Source of the DNA: Desulfobacteraceae bacterium
GTDB lineage: Bacteria > Desulfobacterota > DSM-4660 > Desulfatiglandales > Desulfatiglandaceae
DNA length: 6,022 nucleotides
Direction: 5' to 3'
Assembly: GCA_030632525.1 (NCBI GenBank)
Contig: DAOVUP010000113.1
Span: 1-6,022 of the forward strand
Part shown: piece after piece, positions 1 to 5,093 of the stretch
Numbering within the stretch: the stretch's first letter is position 1
Layout of the letters: every line of letters starts with the position of its first letter
The notes under the pieces: generated by a model
What the model saw: only the letters and a program-made list of their open reading frames with translations
What the model was told of the DNA's origin: nothing
Databases searched by the model: none
Translations under genes and position numbers: made by a program

Positions 1-767
1 AGTTCGTTGGTGCCAATCGCCACAATGATGGTCCCTATTTTCAACTCACCGGTCCCGTCATTCTCCCTGATGGCAGCAGTAAAGTTCCCGATAAAACCTT
101 TTACATCGATCAGCTCTGCTTCGAAATGCACGCGTATGTTATCATGCTTCAAAACAGTATCTATCAGGGGGTCTATCAGATCTGCGGATGGGACGTTGGA
201 AGGGAAGACCCGGTTGACATCTCTTAACAGACCGCCTAACCGGTCCCTCTTTTCCAGGAGTTCAACATGATAACCCTGGTTTGCCAAAGTCAAGGCGGCT
301 GAAAGACCGGAGATCCCACCGCCAATGATCAACGATGATGGCAGCACTTCTGTAGAAAGGTCCTCTGCAGGAGTCAGCAGACTTACCTTGGCCACCCCCA
401 TCCGTACCAGGTCTTTGGCCTTATCGGTGGCATCATCCTGTTGGGTCATATGGACCCAGGAGCAATGCTCTCTCAGGTTGACAAACTCAAAGAGGTATTT
501 GTTCAGCCCGGCTAATTCGCAATTCTTCTTGAAAAGGGGTTCGTGGGTACGGGGGGTACACGAGGCGACTACTACCCGGTTCAGTTCCTGTTCTTCAATC
601 TGGTTTCGTATGGAGGAGAGCCCATCTTCAGAGCAGGTATAGAGATTCCCTTCGGTATGAACAACATCGGGAAGTGTTGCGGCATACTTCACCACCTCAG
701 GGACATTGACCGTCCCGCCGATATTTGTGCCACAATGGCAGATGAAAACACCTATTCTGATAGACAT
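1..767 (-). CDS. HdrA-like heterodisulfide reductase subunit A homologue (partial, C-terminus beyond the left edge)
   Basis: Second gene of the minus-strand operon, a cytoplasmic FAD/iron-sulfur protein of the HdrA family; 255 residues are visible. The N-terminal domain (about 1-130) has the HdrA signature C10-H-C-G-x-N, plus C45, C70 (ASCTPRTHEP) and C102 (NLREHCSWVH), all typical of the family. A thioredoxin-reductase-like FAD domain begins at about 145 with G149-G-G-I-S-G154, E172 at the end of the second strand and G178-G179. Where many HdrA proteins carry cysteines after the GG motif (FPxxDCxxC), this one reads FPSNVPSADL with none. The stretch GFIGNFTAAI leads directly to IIVAIGTN, so the inserted ferredoxin domain is absent in this half. 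HdrA proteins accept or bifurcate electrons through FAD. The C-terminal ferredoxins, and any MvhD or HdrB/C partner, would lie beyond the edge. The ATG at 765-767 is supported by AAGGA nine bases upstream. QmoB is an alternative relative. Family assignment is firm; the electron partners are not known. Confidence 0.93.
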   Translation of the reverse strand, partial: MSIRIGVFICHCGTNIGGTVNVPEVVKYAATLPDVVHTEGNLYTCSEDGLSSIRNQIEEQELNRVVVASCTPRTHEPLFKKNCELAGLNKYLFEFVNLREHCSWVHMTQQDDATDKAKDLVRMGVAKVSLLTPAEDLSTEVLPSSLIIGGGISGLSAALTLANQGYHVELLEKRDRLGGLLRDVNRVFPSNVPSADLIDPLIDTVLKHDNIRVHFEAELIDVKGFIGNFTAAIRENDGTGELKIGTIIVAIGTNE

Positions 768-776
768 TGATCCATT

Positions 777-781
777 TCCTT
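777..781 (-). promoter_or_regulatory. Ribosome binding site overlapping the upstream stop codon
   Basis: On the minus strand AAGGA lies nine bases before the ATG of the second HdrA-like gene and shares bases with the TAA stop (780-782) of the first. Only 12 bases separate stop and start, so the two genes are almost certainly cotranscribed and probably translationally coupled. It also fixes the start: the other nearby ATG (773-775) is in a different frame. Confidence 0.75.
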
Positions 782-3470
782 AAGCAAGGACTTCTGCCAC
801 TTTAGACGCGGCTCCCGATGCCCTGATCACAGAGTCGGGCACATCCATGGGAGACTGGCAAAACCCGCATCCAAATATACCTTCTTTGGTGGTGCCAAAT
901 GGATTGCGTAACTCCTCGGGCACCGCAATAAAACCGAATTCATCTAACTCCACGCCTAATTTTTCAGCGATTGAGATATTGCTCTCTGTGGGTATAAGAG
1001 CCTGTGAGAGGATCACCATATCAAATTCTCGTGCCTTGAGTTCCCTGTTCACCGTGTCCTCATAGTGGATGACCGGATTTTGACTCTCCTCATTCAGGGT
1101 CACACGGCCCGGTCTCGCACGGATATATTCCACCTTGTATTCGCTCTTGGCACGGCGTACATATTCCTGAAAGCCCTTTCCCACTGCCCGCATATCCATA
1201 TAGAATATGGTTGATGTCAGTTCCGGATAGTGTTCATGGGCAAGGATAGCCTCCTTTGTGGCGTGCATACAGCAGACCGCAGAGCAGTATTTCATGTGCC
1301 GGATATCCCTTGACCCCACACACTGAATAAAACCCAGACGCTTGGGTTCTCTGCCATCGGAGGGACGTTTAAGATGACCAATGGTGGGGCCGGACGCACA
1401 AATCATCCTTTCAAACTGCATGGCCGTAATAACGTCCTCGATCCTTCCCCACCCATACTCAATCAGGGGAGCGACATTATAAAGATCAAACCCGGTGGCA
1501 AGGACGACCGCACCCACATTCAACGTGGTCTCCCGATCCTTCTGGTCGAAATCCACTGCCTCTGCCTTGCATGCCTGTACGCAGGTGTAGCATTCGGAGC
1601 AAACGCCGCACGAGATGCATCTCTTGGCCTCTGCCACGGTCTCTTCTTCGCTAAAACCCAGCTGAACTTCCTTGAAATTGTTTACCCTGTTTTCGGGTTC
1701 TATTCGGGGCATCCGGGTCCTGGGGATATGTTCATAGCCGGCAGTGGAAATATCTTTGACCGGTTCCCATACCTTTCCCCGGCCCTCTTTGAGGTCAACA
1801 CCACGGATGAGCCTGTCAATGGAAATGGCGGCCTGCTTACCCGCTTCAATGGCTTCAATAACGGTCCTGGGACCGGTTACGGCATCCCCCCCGGCGAAGA
1901 TGTCTGGATCATCTGTCTGCAGGGTAATGGGGTCAACATTCATGGTGCCCCAGCCCGAAAGGGTGCAGCTACATTCAGACCCCAGACAGGACCAGTCTGA
2001 TTCCTGTCCGATGGCGGGGACCACACCGTCCACTTCCATAATGAACTCTGATCCCTCTATGGGTACGGGACGTCTCCGACCGCTTTCATCCGGTTCCCCC
2101 AACCGCATCCTGAGGCATTCAACTGCCTTGACCCTCCCATCTTCGCCAATAATGCGTGTGGGGTTTGTCAGGGGATATATGGGGATACCTTCTTCCCTGC
2201 ATTCCTCGATTTCCTCCTCATTGGCCGGCATTTCCTCAAGGCTACGGCGGTAGAGGACAAAGGGTTCTTTTACACCCAGCCTTCGCGCCGTGCGGACCGT
2301 ATCCATGGCTACATTACCGCCCCCTATCACGGCGATCCGGTCTCCTAAGGAAACTTTTTTTCCCAGATTCACTTCCCGGAGAAAATCCACTCCGGGATAG
2401 ACCCCTTCAAGATCCTCTCCCTCAATATTCAGGCTCTTACATTCGTGAGCGCCGATACCCAAAAAAATGGCCTTATATTTTTTCTCGCGGAGTTGTTTCA
2501 CGGTTATGTCTTTTCCAATTTCTACACCGGTCCTGATCTCTACTCCCATATCCCGGATGATCTGGACTTCGGCATTGATGATCTCTCTCGGGAGCCGGTA
2601 CTCCGGGATTCCCACCGAGAGCATCCCTCCTGTAACCGGCAGTTTCTCATAAATGGTGACCCGGTAGCCCTCCCTGGCCAGATAATAGGCGCAGGAAAGC
2701 CCTGCAGGGCCGGCACCGATGATGGCGACCTTGTCTTCTTTTTTTTCTTTGACCTGGGGGAGATAACGCGTTTCTGAATTGAGATCGAGATCAGCGACAA
2801 AGCGTTTGATAAAATCAATGGCAACGGGTTCATCCACCTGACCGCGTGTACAGACAGATTCACAAGGGTGATGGCAGACCCTGCCGCAGATAGCAGGAAG
2901 CGGGTTTTCCTCTTTGATGAGTTTCAACGCCTCCTGAAATCTTCCCTCTGCAATAAGGGCCGCATAACCCTGGACACTGATGTGGGCAGGGCAGGCGGCT
3001 TTACAGGGCGCCGTTCCCCTGCGGTCGATGGCAAAGGTGGAAGGGACCGCCTGGGGGAAATATTTGTAAATCGCCCTCCTCTCCCCGAGACCGGCATTAA
3101 ATTCATCAGAAACCGTTATGGGGCATCCTTCGATACATTCGCCACATCCGACGCATTTCTCTTCGTCTATGAAACGGGCCTTTCTTATGATCTTAGCCTT
3201 GAAATTGCGTGAACTACCTGTGAGTTCCGACAGTTCAGAATAGGTGAGGAGTTCTACATTTTCATGGTTGGCACACTCAATCATCTTTGGGGCCAGGATA
3301 CACATGGAACAGTCATTGGTAGGAAAGGTCTTGTCTAACTGGGCCATACGTCCCCCGATGCTCGGCTTTTTTTCCAACAGATAGACCTTGATGCCCATAT
3401 TGGCCAAGTCTATGGATGCCTGCATGCCTGCGATCCCACCGCCGATGACGAGTGTTGCTTTCTGGGTCAA
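780..3470 (-). CDS. HdrA-like iron-sulfur flavoprotein with an inserted GltD/NfnB-like NAD(P)H oxidoreductase module
   Basis: Predicted cytoplasmic electron-transfer flavoprotein of 896 residues with nested domains. Residues 5-120 are HdrA-like: FAD motif G10-G-G-I-A-G15, the DCSMC cysteines C54 and C57, and a first ferredoxin half (C106, C109, C112, C116). Residues about 150-600 match the small subunit of NADPH glutamate synthase and NfnB: iron-sulfur cysteines C156, C160, C195, C199, C203 and C207, a second FAD fold (G252-A-G-P-A-G257), an NAD(P)H-binding fold (G383-G-G-N-V-A) with Y407-R-R-S, and the FAD-closing motif AGGDAVTGPRTVIEA. C618-C634 gives a cysteine-rich cluster site, after which HdrA resumes: C717-VGSR, C729-x3-C733-C734, and a C-terminal GCGFCQSPMDVPDSV. 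The HdrA N-terminal domain and C-terminal double ferredoxin are missing, but the next gene supplies at least the former. Family knowledge suggests FAD-based transfer, perhaps bifurcation, between NAD(P)H and ferredoxin or a partner disulfide reductase; this is inferred. QmoA- or BamE-like roles are alternatives. It starts at TTG: a TAG lies in frame seven codons upstream with no ATG between. Confidence 0.95.
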   Translation of the reverse strand: MTQKATLVIGGGIAGMQASIDLANMGIKVYLLEKKPSIGGRMAQLDKTFPTNDCSMCILAPKMIECANHENVELLTYSELSELTGSSRNFKAKIIRKARFIDEEKCVGCGECIEGCPITVSDEFNAGLGERRAIYKYFPQAVPSTFAIDRRGTAPCKAACPAHISVQGYAALIAEGRFQEALKLIKEENPLPAICGRVCHHPCESVCTRGQVDEPVAIDFIKRFVADLDLNSETRYLPQVKEKKEDKVAIIGAGPAGLSCAYYLAREGYRVTIYEKLPVTGGMLSVGIPEYRLPREIINAEVQIIRDMGVEIRTGVEIGKDITVKQLREKKYKAIFLGIGAHECKSLNIEGEDLEGVYPGVDFLREVNLGKKVSLGDRIAVIGGGNVAMDTVRTARRLGVKEPFVLYRRSLEEMPANEEEIEECREEGIPIYPLTNPTRIIGEDGRVKAVECLRMRLGEPDESGRRRPVPIEGSEFIMEVDGVVPAIGQESDWSCLGSECSCTLSGWGTMNVDPITLQTDDPDIFAGGDAVTGPRTVIEAIEAGKQAAISIDRLIRGVDLKEGRGKVWEPVKDISTAGYEHIPRTRMPRIEPENRVNNFKEVQLGFSEEETVAEAKRCISCGVCSECYTCVQACKAEAVDFDQKDRETTLNVGAVVLATGFDLYNVAPLIEYGWGRIEDVITAMQFERMICASGPTIGHLKRPSDGREPKRLGFIQCVGSRDIRHMKYCSAVCCMHATKEAILAHEHYPELTSTIFYMDMRAVGKGFQEYVRRAKSEYKVEYIRARPGRVTLNEESQNPVIHYEDTVNRELKAREFDMVILSQALIPTESNISIAEKLGVELDEFGFIAVPEELRNPFGTTKEGIFGCGFCQSPMDVPDSVIRASGAASKVAEVLA

Positions 3471-3478
3471 ATCTACTG

Positions 3479-3483
3479 TCCTT
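3479..3483 (-). promoter_or_regulatory. Ribosome binding site supporting a TTG start
   Basis: AAGGA on the minus strand lies eight bases before the TTG at 3468-3470. No ATG or GTG exists between the in-frame TAG upstream and this TTG. The first internal ATG (residue 16) would cut off the GGGIAG FAD motif, so the Shine-Dalgarno sequence decides for TTG. Confidence 0.75.
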
Positions 3484-3524
3484 TTTGTAAACTAAGAATT
3501 CAATAACTATTCGAGGCAGAAATA

Positions 3525-3546
3525 CAAGTTCATGATACTGAACTTG
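3525..3546. promoter_or_regulatory. 22-bp palindrome, candidate operator for the IclR regulator
   Basis: Perfect 8-base arms, CAAGTTCA and TGAACTTG, are separated by six bases (TGATAC). The site lies 54 bases before the TTG start of the hdr operon. Relative to the predicted promoter at 3558-3585 it covers about +5 to +26, a position where a bound repressor would block transcription. GTTC/GAAC half-sites occur in operators of several IclR-family proteins, and an IclR gene is divergent here. That this particular protein binds the site is inference. Confidence 0.6.
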
Positions 3547-3557
3547 CTACGCTGGCC

Positions 3558-3585
3558 AAAATACCATGTTCGTCAATTATGTCAA
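3558..3585 (-). promoter_or_regulatory. Predicted sigma70-type promoter of the hdr operon
   Basis: On the minus strand TTGACA (3580-3585, perfect -35) is followed after 16 bases by TATTTT (3558-3563, 4 of 6 matches to the -10). Transcription would start near 3551, giving a leader of about 80 bases. A second candidate lies farther upstream: TTGACA at 3627-3632 and TATACA at 3605-3610, also spaced by 16. The sequence alone does not say which is used. Confidence 0.5.
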
Positions 3586-3626
3586 GTGAAAAATGGTTAA
3601 AAAATGTATATAATAATAGTTTGTTA

Positions 3627-3640
3627 TGTCAATATTGACA
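3627..3640. promoter_or_regulatory. 14-bp perfect palindrome in the divergent control region
   Basis: TGTCAATATTGACA is its own reverse complement and contains a TTGACA on each strand. It lies between the predicted hdr and iclR promoters, 16 bases upstream of the iclR -35. It could be a second regulator site controlling both directions, or could simply supply a -35 for the upstream minus-strand promoter. Its sequence differs from the GTTCA-type palindrome at 3525-3546, so the same protein need not bind both. Confidence 0.4.
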
Positions 3641-3655
3641 GGATAAGAATTCATG

Positions 3656-3685
3656 TTGACAAATGATTACCGAGAGATATAGAAT
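3656..3685 (+). promoter_or_regulatory. Predicted sigma70-type promoter of the IclR gene
   Basis: A perfect TTGACA (3656-3661) is followed by TAGAAT (3680-3685, 5 of 6) after 18 bases, or by the overlapping TATAGA (3678-3683) after 16. The start point would be near 3692, giving a short leader of about 20 bases before the ATG at 3712, which is preceded by AGGG at 3702-3705. Confidence 0.55.
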
Positions 3686-3711
3686 ATCAAGAAAATTCAG
3701 CAGGGTGAACA

Positions 3712-4482
3712 ATGACGACAAAATATCAGGCTCCATCAGTAAAAAAGGCATTCCAAATATTGAAGCTCATCTCAGGGGCGAGCCGTGGATTTCGGATCAC
3801 CGAGTTGGCAAATAGCCTCGAAATGAGCAAGGGTACTGTACATGGCATAATCTTTGCGCTGGAGGATTCGGGGGCTATTATAAGGGACCCCGTGACAAAA
3901 AAGTATACCCTTGGTGTCACCCTCTTTGAATTAGGGAAACTGGCCTATTCTCAAATTGATCTGAAGGCCCTGGCAAGACCGGTCATGGAAGAGTTGATGG
4001 AGAGGACAGAAGAATCGGTCTATGTAGGTGTTATGAACGGGGATCATATAACTATATTGGATATAGTTGAATCCAGCCAGGACCTCAAGATTACCTCTCC
4101 TAAAGGGACTGCCATTCCTCTCTTTGCGGGGGCCACAGGGAAAGTGATGTTAGCATCCATGGAGAAGCCGCAGGCCCTTAATATCATAAGGAGAGATAGA
4201 CTCCCCAGGTTTACAGAACATACGATCACAGATCCGGAGCGGTATCTTGAAGAGGTTGAATCTGCCAAGAAAAGGGGATACGCCACTGATTATGAGGAGT
4301 ATATCTCCGGTGTAAGGGCCATCGCCTCACCTATTAGGGGGTGGAAACCCTTGATATCAGCTCTCTGGGTTGTGGGGTTTAAGACGAGCCTCAACGACCA
4401 TAAAATGGAGGATCTGATACTGGCGACAAGGGAAGCGGCAGAGGAGATCAGCCGCAGGATTGGGGAACATTCGACAGTTTGA
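3712..4482 (+). CDS. IclR-family transcriptional regulator
   Basis: A 256-residue DNA-binding protein, the usual length for the family and apparently intact. Residues about 8-68 form the N-terminal winged helix-turn-helix (VKKAFQILKLI; recognition region around ITELANSLEMSKGTVHGII; wing ending at KKYTLG). Residues about 80-252 form the IclR effector-binding domain, with the characteristic G139-ATGKVMLA and the loop GYATDYEEYISGVRAIASPI at 189-208. IclR proteins act as dimers or tetramers that bind palindromic operators and respond to small metabolites such as carboxylic or aromatic acids; the ligand cannot be read from the sequence. The gene is divergent from the hdrA-like operon, and the 229 bases between their leader-side signals carry two palindromes, so control of that operon and autoregulation are both likely. 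The ATG is preceded by AGGG at suitable spacing and by a promoter-like sequence. Confidence 0.95.
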   Translation: MTTKYQAPSVKKAFQILKLISGASRGFRITELANSLEMSKGTVHGIIFALEDSGAIIRDPVTKKYTLGVTLFELGKLAYSQIDLKALARPVMEELMERTEESVYVGVMNGDHITILDIVESSQDLKITSPKGTAIPLFAGATGKVMLASMEKPQALNIIRRDRLPRFTEHTITDPERYLEEVESAKKRGYATDYEEYISGVRAIASPIRGWKPLISALWVVGFKTSLNDHKMEDLILATREAAEEISRRIGEHSTV

Positions 4483-4530
4483 ACCGTGAACCCATGAACG
4501 GTTACGGTGAAGGGTAGGGGGGTCTTGTCC

Positions 4531-4698
4531 ATGGGTCTTAACACCAAATCCAAGTGTCTCATCGCTTTAATCTTCTTGGGAATCGTGGATACAGTGATTC
4601 CCGTTCCCATCCTTGTGGTAATTCTCCTGTATGTGCTGTCCCAGAGACCGCCATGGTTCAAAGACCTTGTGCAGGAAATCTACGACAAAAGCGATTAG
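4531..4698 (+). CDS. Small hydrophobic membrane protein, 55 residues, function unknown
   Basis: Not a protein I can name. It has a short basic N-terminus (K6, K8), a hydrophobic core at about 9-36 interrupted by D20, P24 and P26, and a polar tail with RPPWF at 39-43 and an acidic end. The proline-broken core could be one long kinked membrane helix or a short hairpin of two. The ATG at 4531 is preferred because AGGGGGG (4516-4522) lies eight bases before it; a GTG at 4507 in the same frame would add eight residues and place that ribosome site inside the gene. It begins 48 bases after the IclR stop on the same strand and may be cotranscribed. A positively charged end before the membrane segment, clean hydropathy and a good ribosome site favour a real gene. 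The minus-strand reading frame over the same stretch shows no family features. Confidence 0.6.
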   Translation: MGLNTKSKCLIALIFLGIVDTVIPVPILVVILLYVLSQRPPWFKDLVQEIYDKSD

Positions 4699-4735
4699 AT
4701 TATTTTCTTACTCATAATCCTAACCCGGATAAACC

Positions 4736-4774
4736 GGAATTGCGAATTTAGGAATTGAGGGATTGGGGAATTAA
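4736..4774. repeat. Degenerate octamer tandem repeat, consensus GGAATTGA
   Basis: Five adjacent units read GGAATTGC, GAATTTA (seven bases), GGAATTGA, GGGATTGG and GGAATTAA. The period of about eight bases with point changes points to an old or slowly varying short tandem repeat. It lies just after the small membrane protein gene and outside any reading frame I accept. Confidence 0.55.
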
Positions 4775-4819
4775 AAAAATATCCTTAATGTAGTCCATGA
4801 ATCCCGATCCCTGAACTTT
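4751..4819 (+). repeat. Imperfect inverted repeat able to form a hairpin
   Basis: The repeat tract has a partial inverted copy downstream. GGGATT (4759-4764) pairs with GATCCC (4806-4811, one G-U), then after a bulged G4765 GGGA (4766-4769) pairs with TCCC (4802-4805). Looser pairing extends outward to 4751/4819. The loop is about 26 bases and A-rich. No T-run follows the 3' arm, so a standard intrinsic terminator is not supported; an RNA-stabilising or weak terminating hairpin is possible. Confidence 0.35.
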
Positions 4820-4838
4820 CTAATTTGGGTGCGAAACT

Positions 4839-4990
4839 AGGAGGCTGTCCGAGAATGAGAACTTTTTTGCAAGGTCAAGGAAGGCGAAGATTTTAACCGC
4901 AAGAATACATTGAAGTATTTTGAGTCCCGCCCGGGCGGGATGAGTCTGACGCAGAGATTGTGAAAAATGGCCATTCTCGGACAGCCTCCT
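4839..4990. mobile_element. MITE-like element with perfect 19-bp terminal inverted repeats
   Basis: AGGAGGCTGTCCGAGAATG at 4839-4857 recurs exactly as its reverse complement at 4972-4990, bounding 152 bases with no coding capacity. The arms continue imperfectly inward as T-rich and A-rich stretches. Small size, non-coding interior and long exact inverted ends are typical of miniature inverted-repeat transposable elements mobilised by a transposase encoded elsewhere. If the ends are taken as GAGGCTG/CAGCCTC, the flanks are CTAG (left) and CTTG (right), a possible decayed 4-bp target duplication. A smaller hairpin (AATAC at 4904-4908, GTATT at 4915-4919) and a GC palindrome lie inside. A purely structural intergenic repeat is the alternative. 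The parent insertion sequence family cannot be named safely. Confidence 0.6.
4925..4940. repeat. 16-bp GC-rich perfect palindrome inside the inverted-repeat element
   Basis: TCCCGCCCGGGCGGGA is self-complementary and far richer in G and C than its surroundings. It is flanked on both sides by TGAG (4921-4924 and 4941-4944), which may be a direct duplication left by insertion of a tiny palindromic repeat into the older element, or chance. Confidence 0.55.
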
Positions 4991-5001
4991 TGAGTTATGC
5001 C

Positions 5002-5030
5002 TTGACTTGGCCCGGTCTGGATCCTATTCT
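5002..5030 (+). promoter_or_regulatory. Predicted sigma70-type promoter of the substrate-binding protein gene
   Basis: TTGACT (5002-5007, 5 of 6) and TATTCT (5025-5030, 4 of 6) are separated by the ideal 17 bases. The start point would be near 5037, with a leader of roughly 57 bases. The -35 begins only 12 bases after the right end of the inverted-repeat element, so the gene seems to have its own promoter and need not be read from the IclR side. Confidence 0.5.
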
Positions 5031-5081
5031 CAAATCCATCTACAAAACCCATTCGGAGTTTTTCTAATAATTTTTATAAGG

Positions 5082-5087
5082 AAGGAG
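5082..5087 (+). promoter_or_regulatory. Strong ribosome binding site of the substrate-binding protein gene
   Basis: AAGGAG, preceded by another AAGG, sits six bases before the ATG at 5094. It fixes this start, which also gives a correct signal peptide, and suggests high expression, as expected for a periplasmic binding protein. Confidence 0.8.
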
Positions 5088-5093
5088 AAAGTT

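Larger units (their letters stand above)
4699..5093. other. 395-base gene-free stretch with repeats, a MITE-like element and a promoter
   Basis: No convincing gene is visible on either strand. From left to right it holds an AT-rich stretch (4699-4735), a degenerate GGAATTGA tract with a partial inverted copy (4736-4826), an inverted-repeat element (4839-4990), and the promoter and ribosome site of the substrate-binding protein gene (5002-5093). No hairpin followed by a T-run was found that would serve as a standard terminator for the upstream genes. Confidence 0.7.

Noticed and set aside
7..770. Plus-strand open frames over the left edge
   Set aside because: They are antisense to the clear HdrA-like partial gene, which reads without a stop from 767 to the edge with CHCGTN and GGGISG motifs.
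1374..2000. Plus-strand open frame of 208 codons, and others at 1744-2253, 2156-2536 and 2868-3212
   Set aside because: All lie antisense to the 896-residue HdrA/GltD gene, whose domain motifs run through the whole region. They show no recognisable family motif and their sequences look like translated noise.
4482..4503. Inverted repeat AACCGT/ACGGTT right after the IclR stop as a terminator
   Set aside because: The stem is only six base pairs with a ten-base loop and no T-run follows; it also leads straight into the small gene.
4507..4530. GTG start adding eight residues to the small membrane protein
   Set aside because: The AGGGGGG ribosome site lies between the GTG and the ATG at 4531, so the ATG is the better start.
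4290..4661. Minus-strand open frame of 123 codons spanning the end of the IclR gene and the small membrane protein
   Set aside because: It is antisense to the conserved IclR effector domain and has no convincing features of its own.
4839..4990. Inverted repeats as a CRISPR array or a tRNA/structured RNA gene
   Set aside because: There are only two copies in inverted order with no regular spacers, and no cloverleaf or known RNA family could be recognised.
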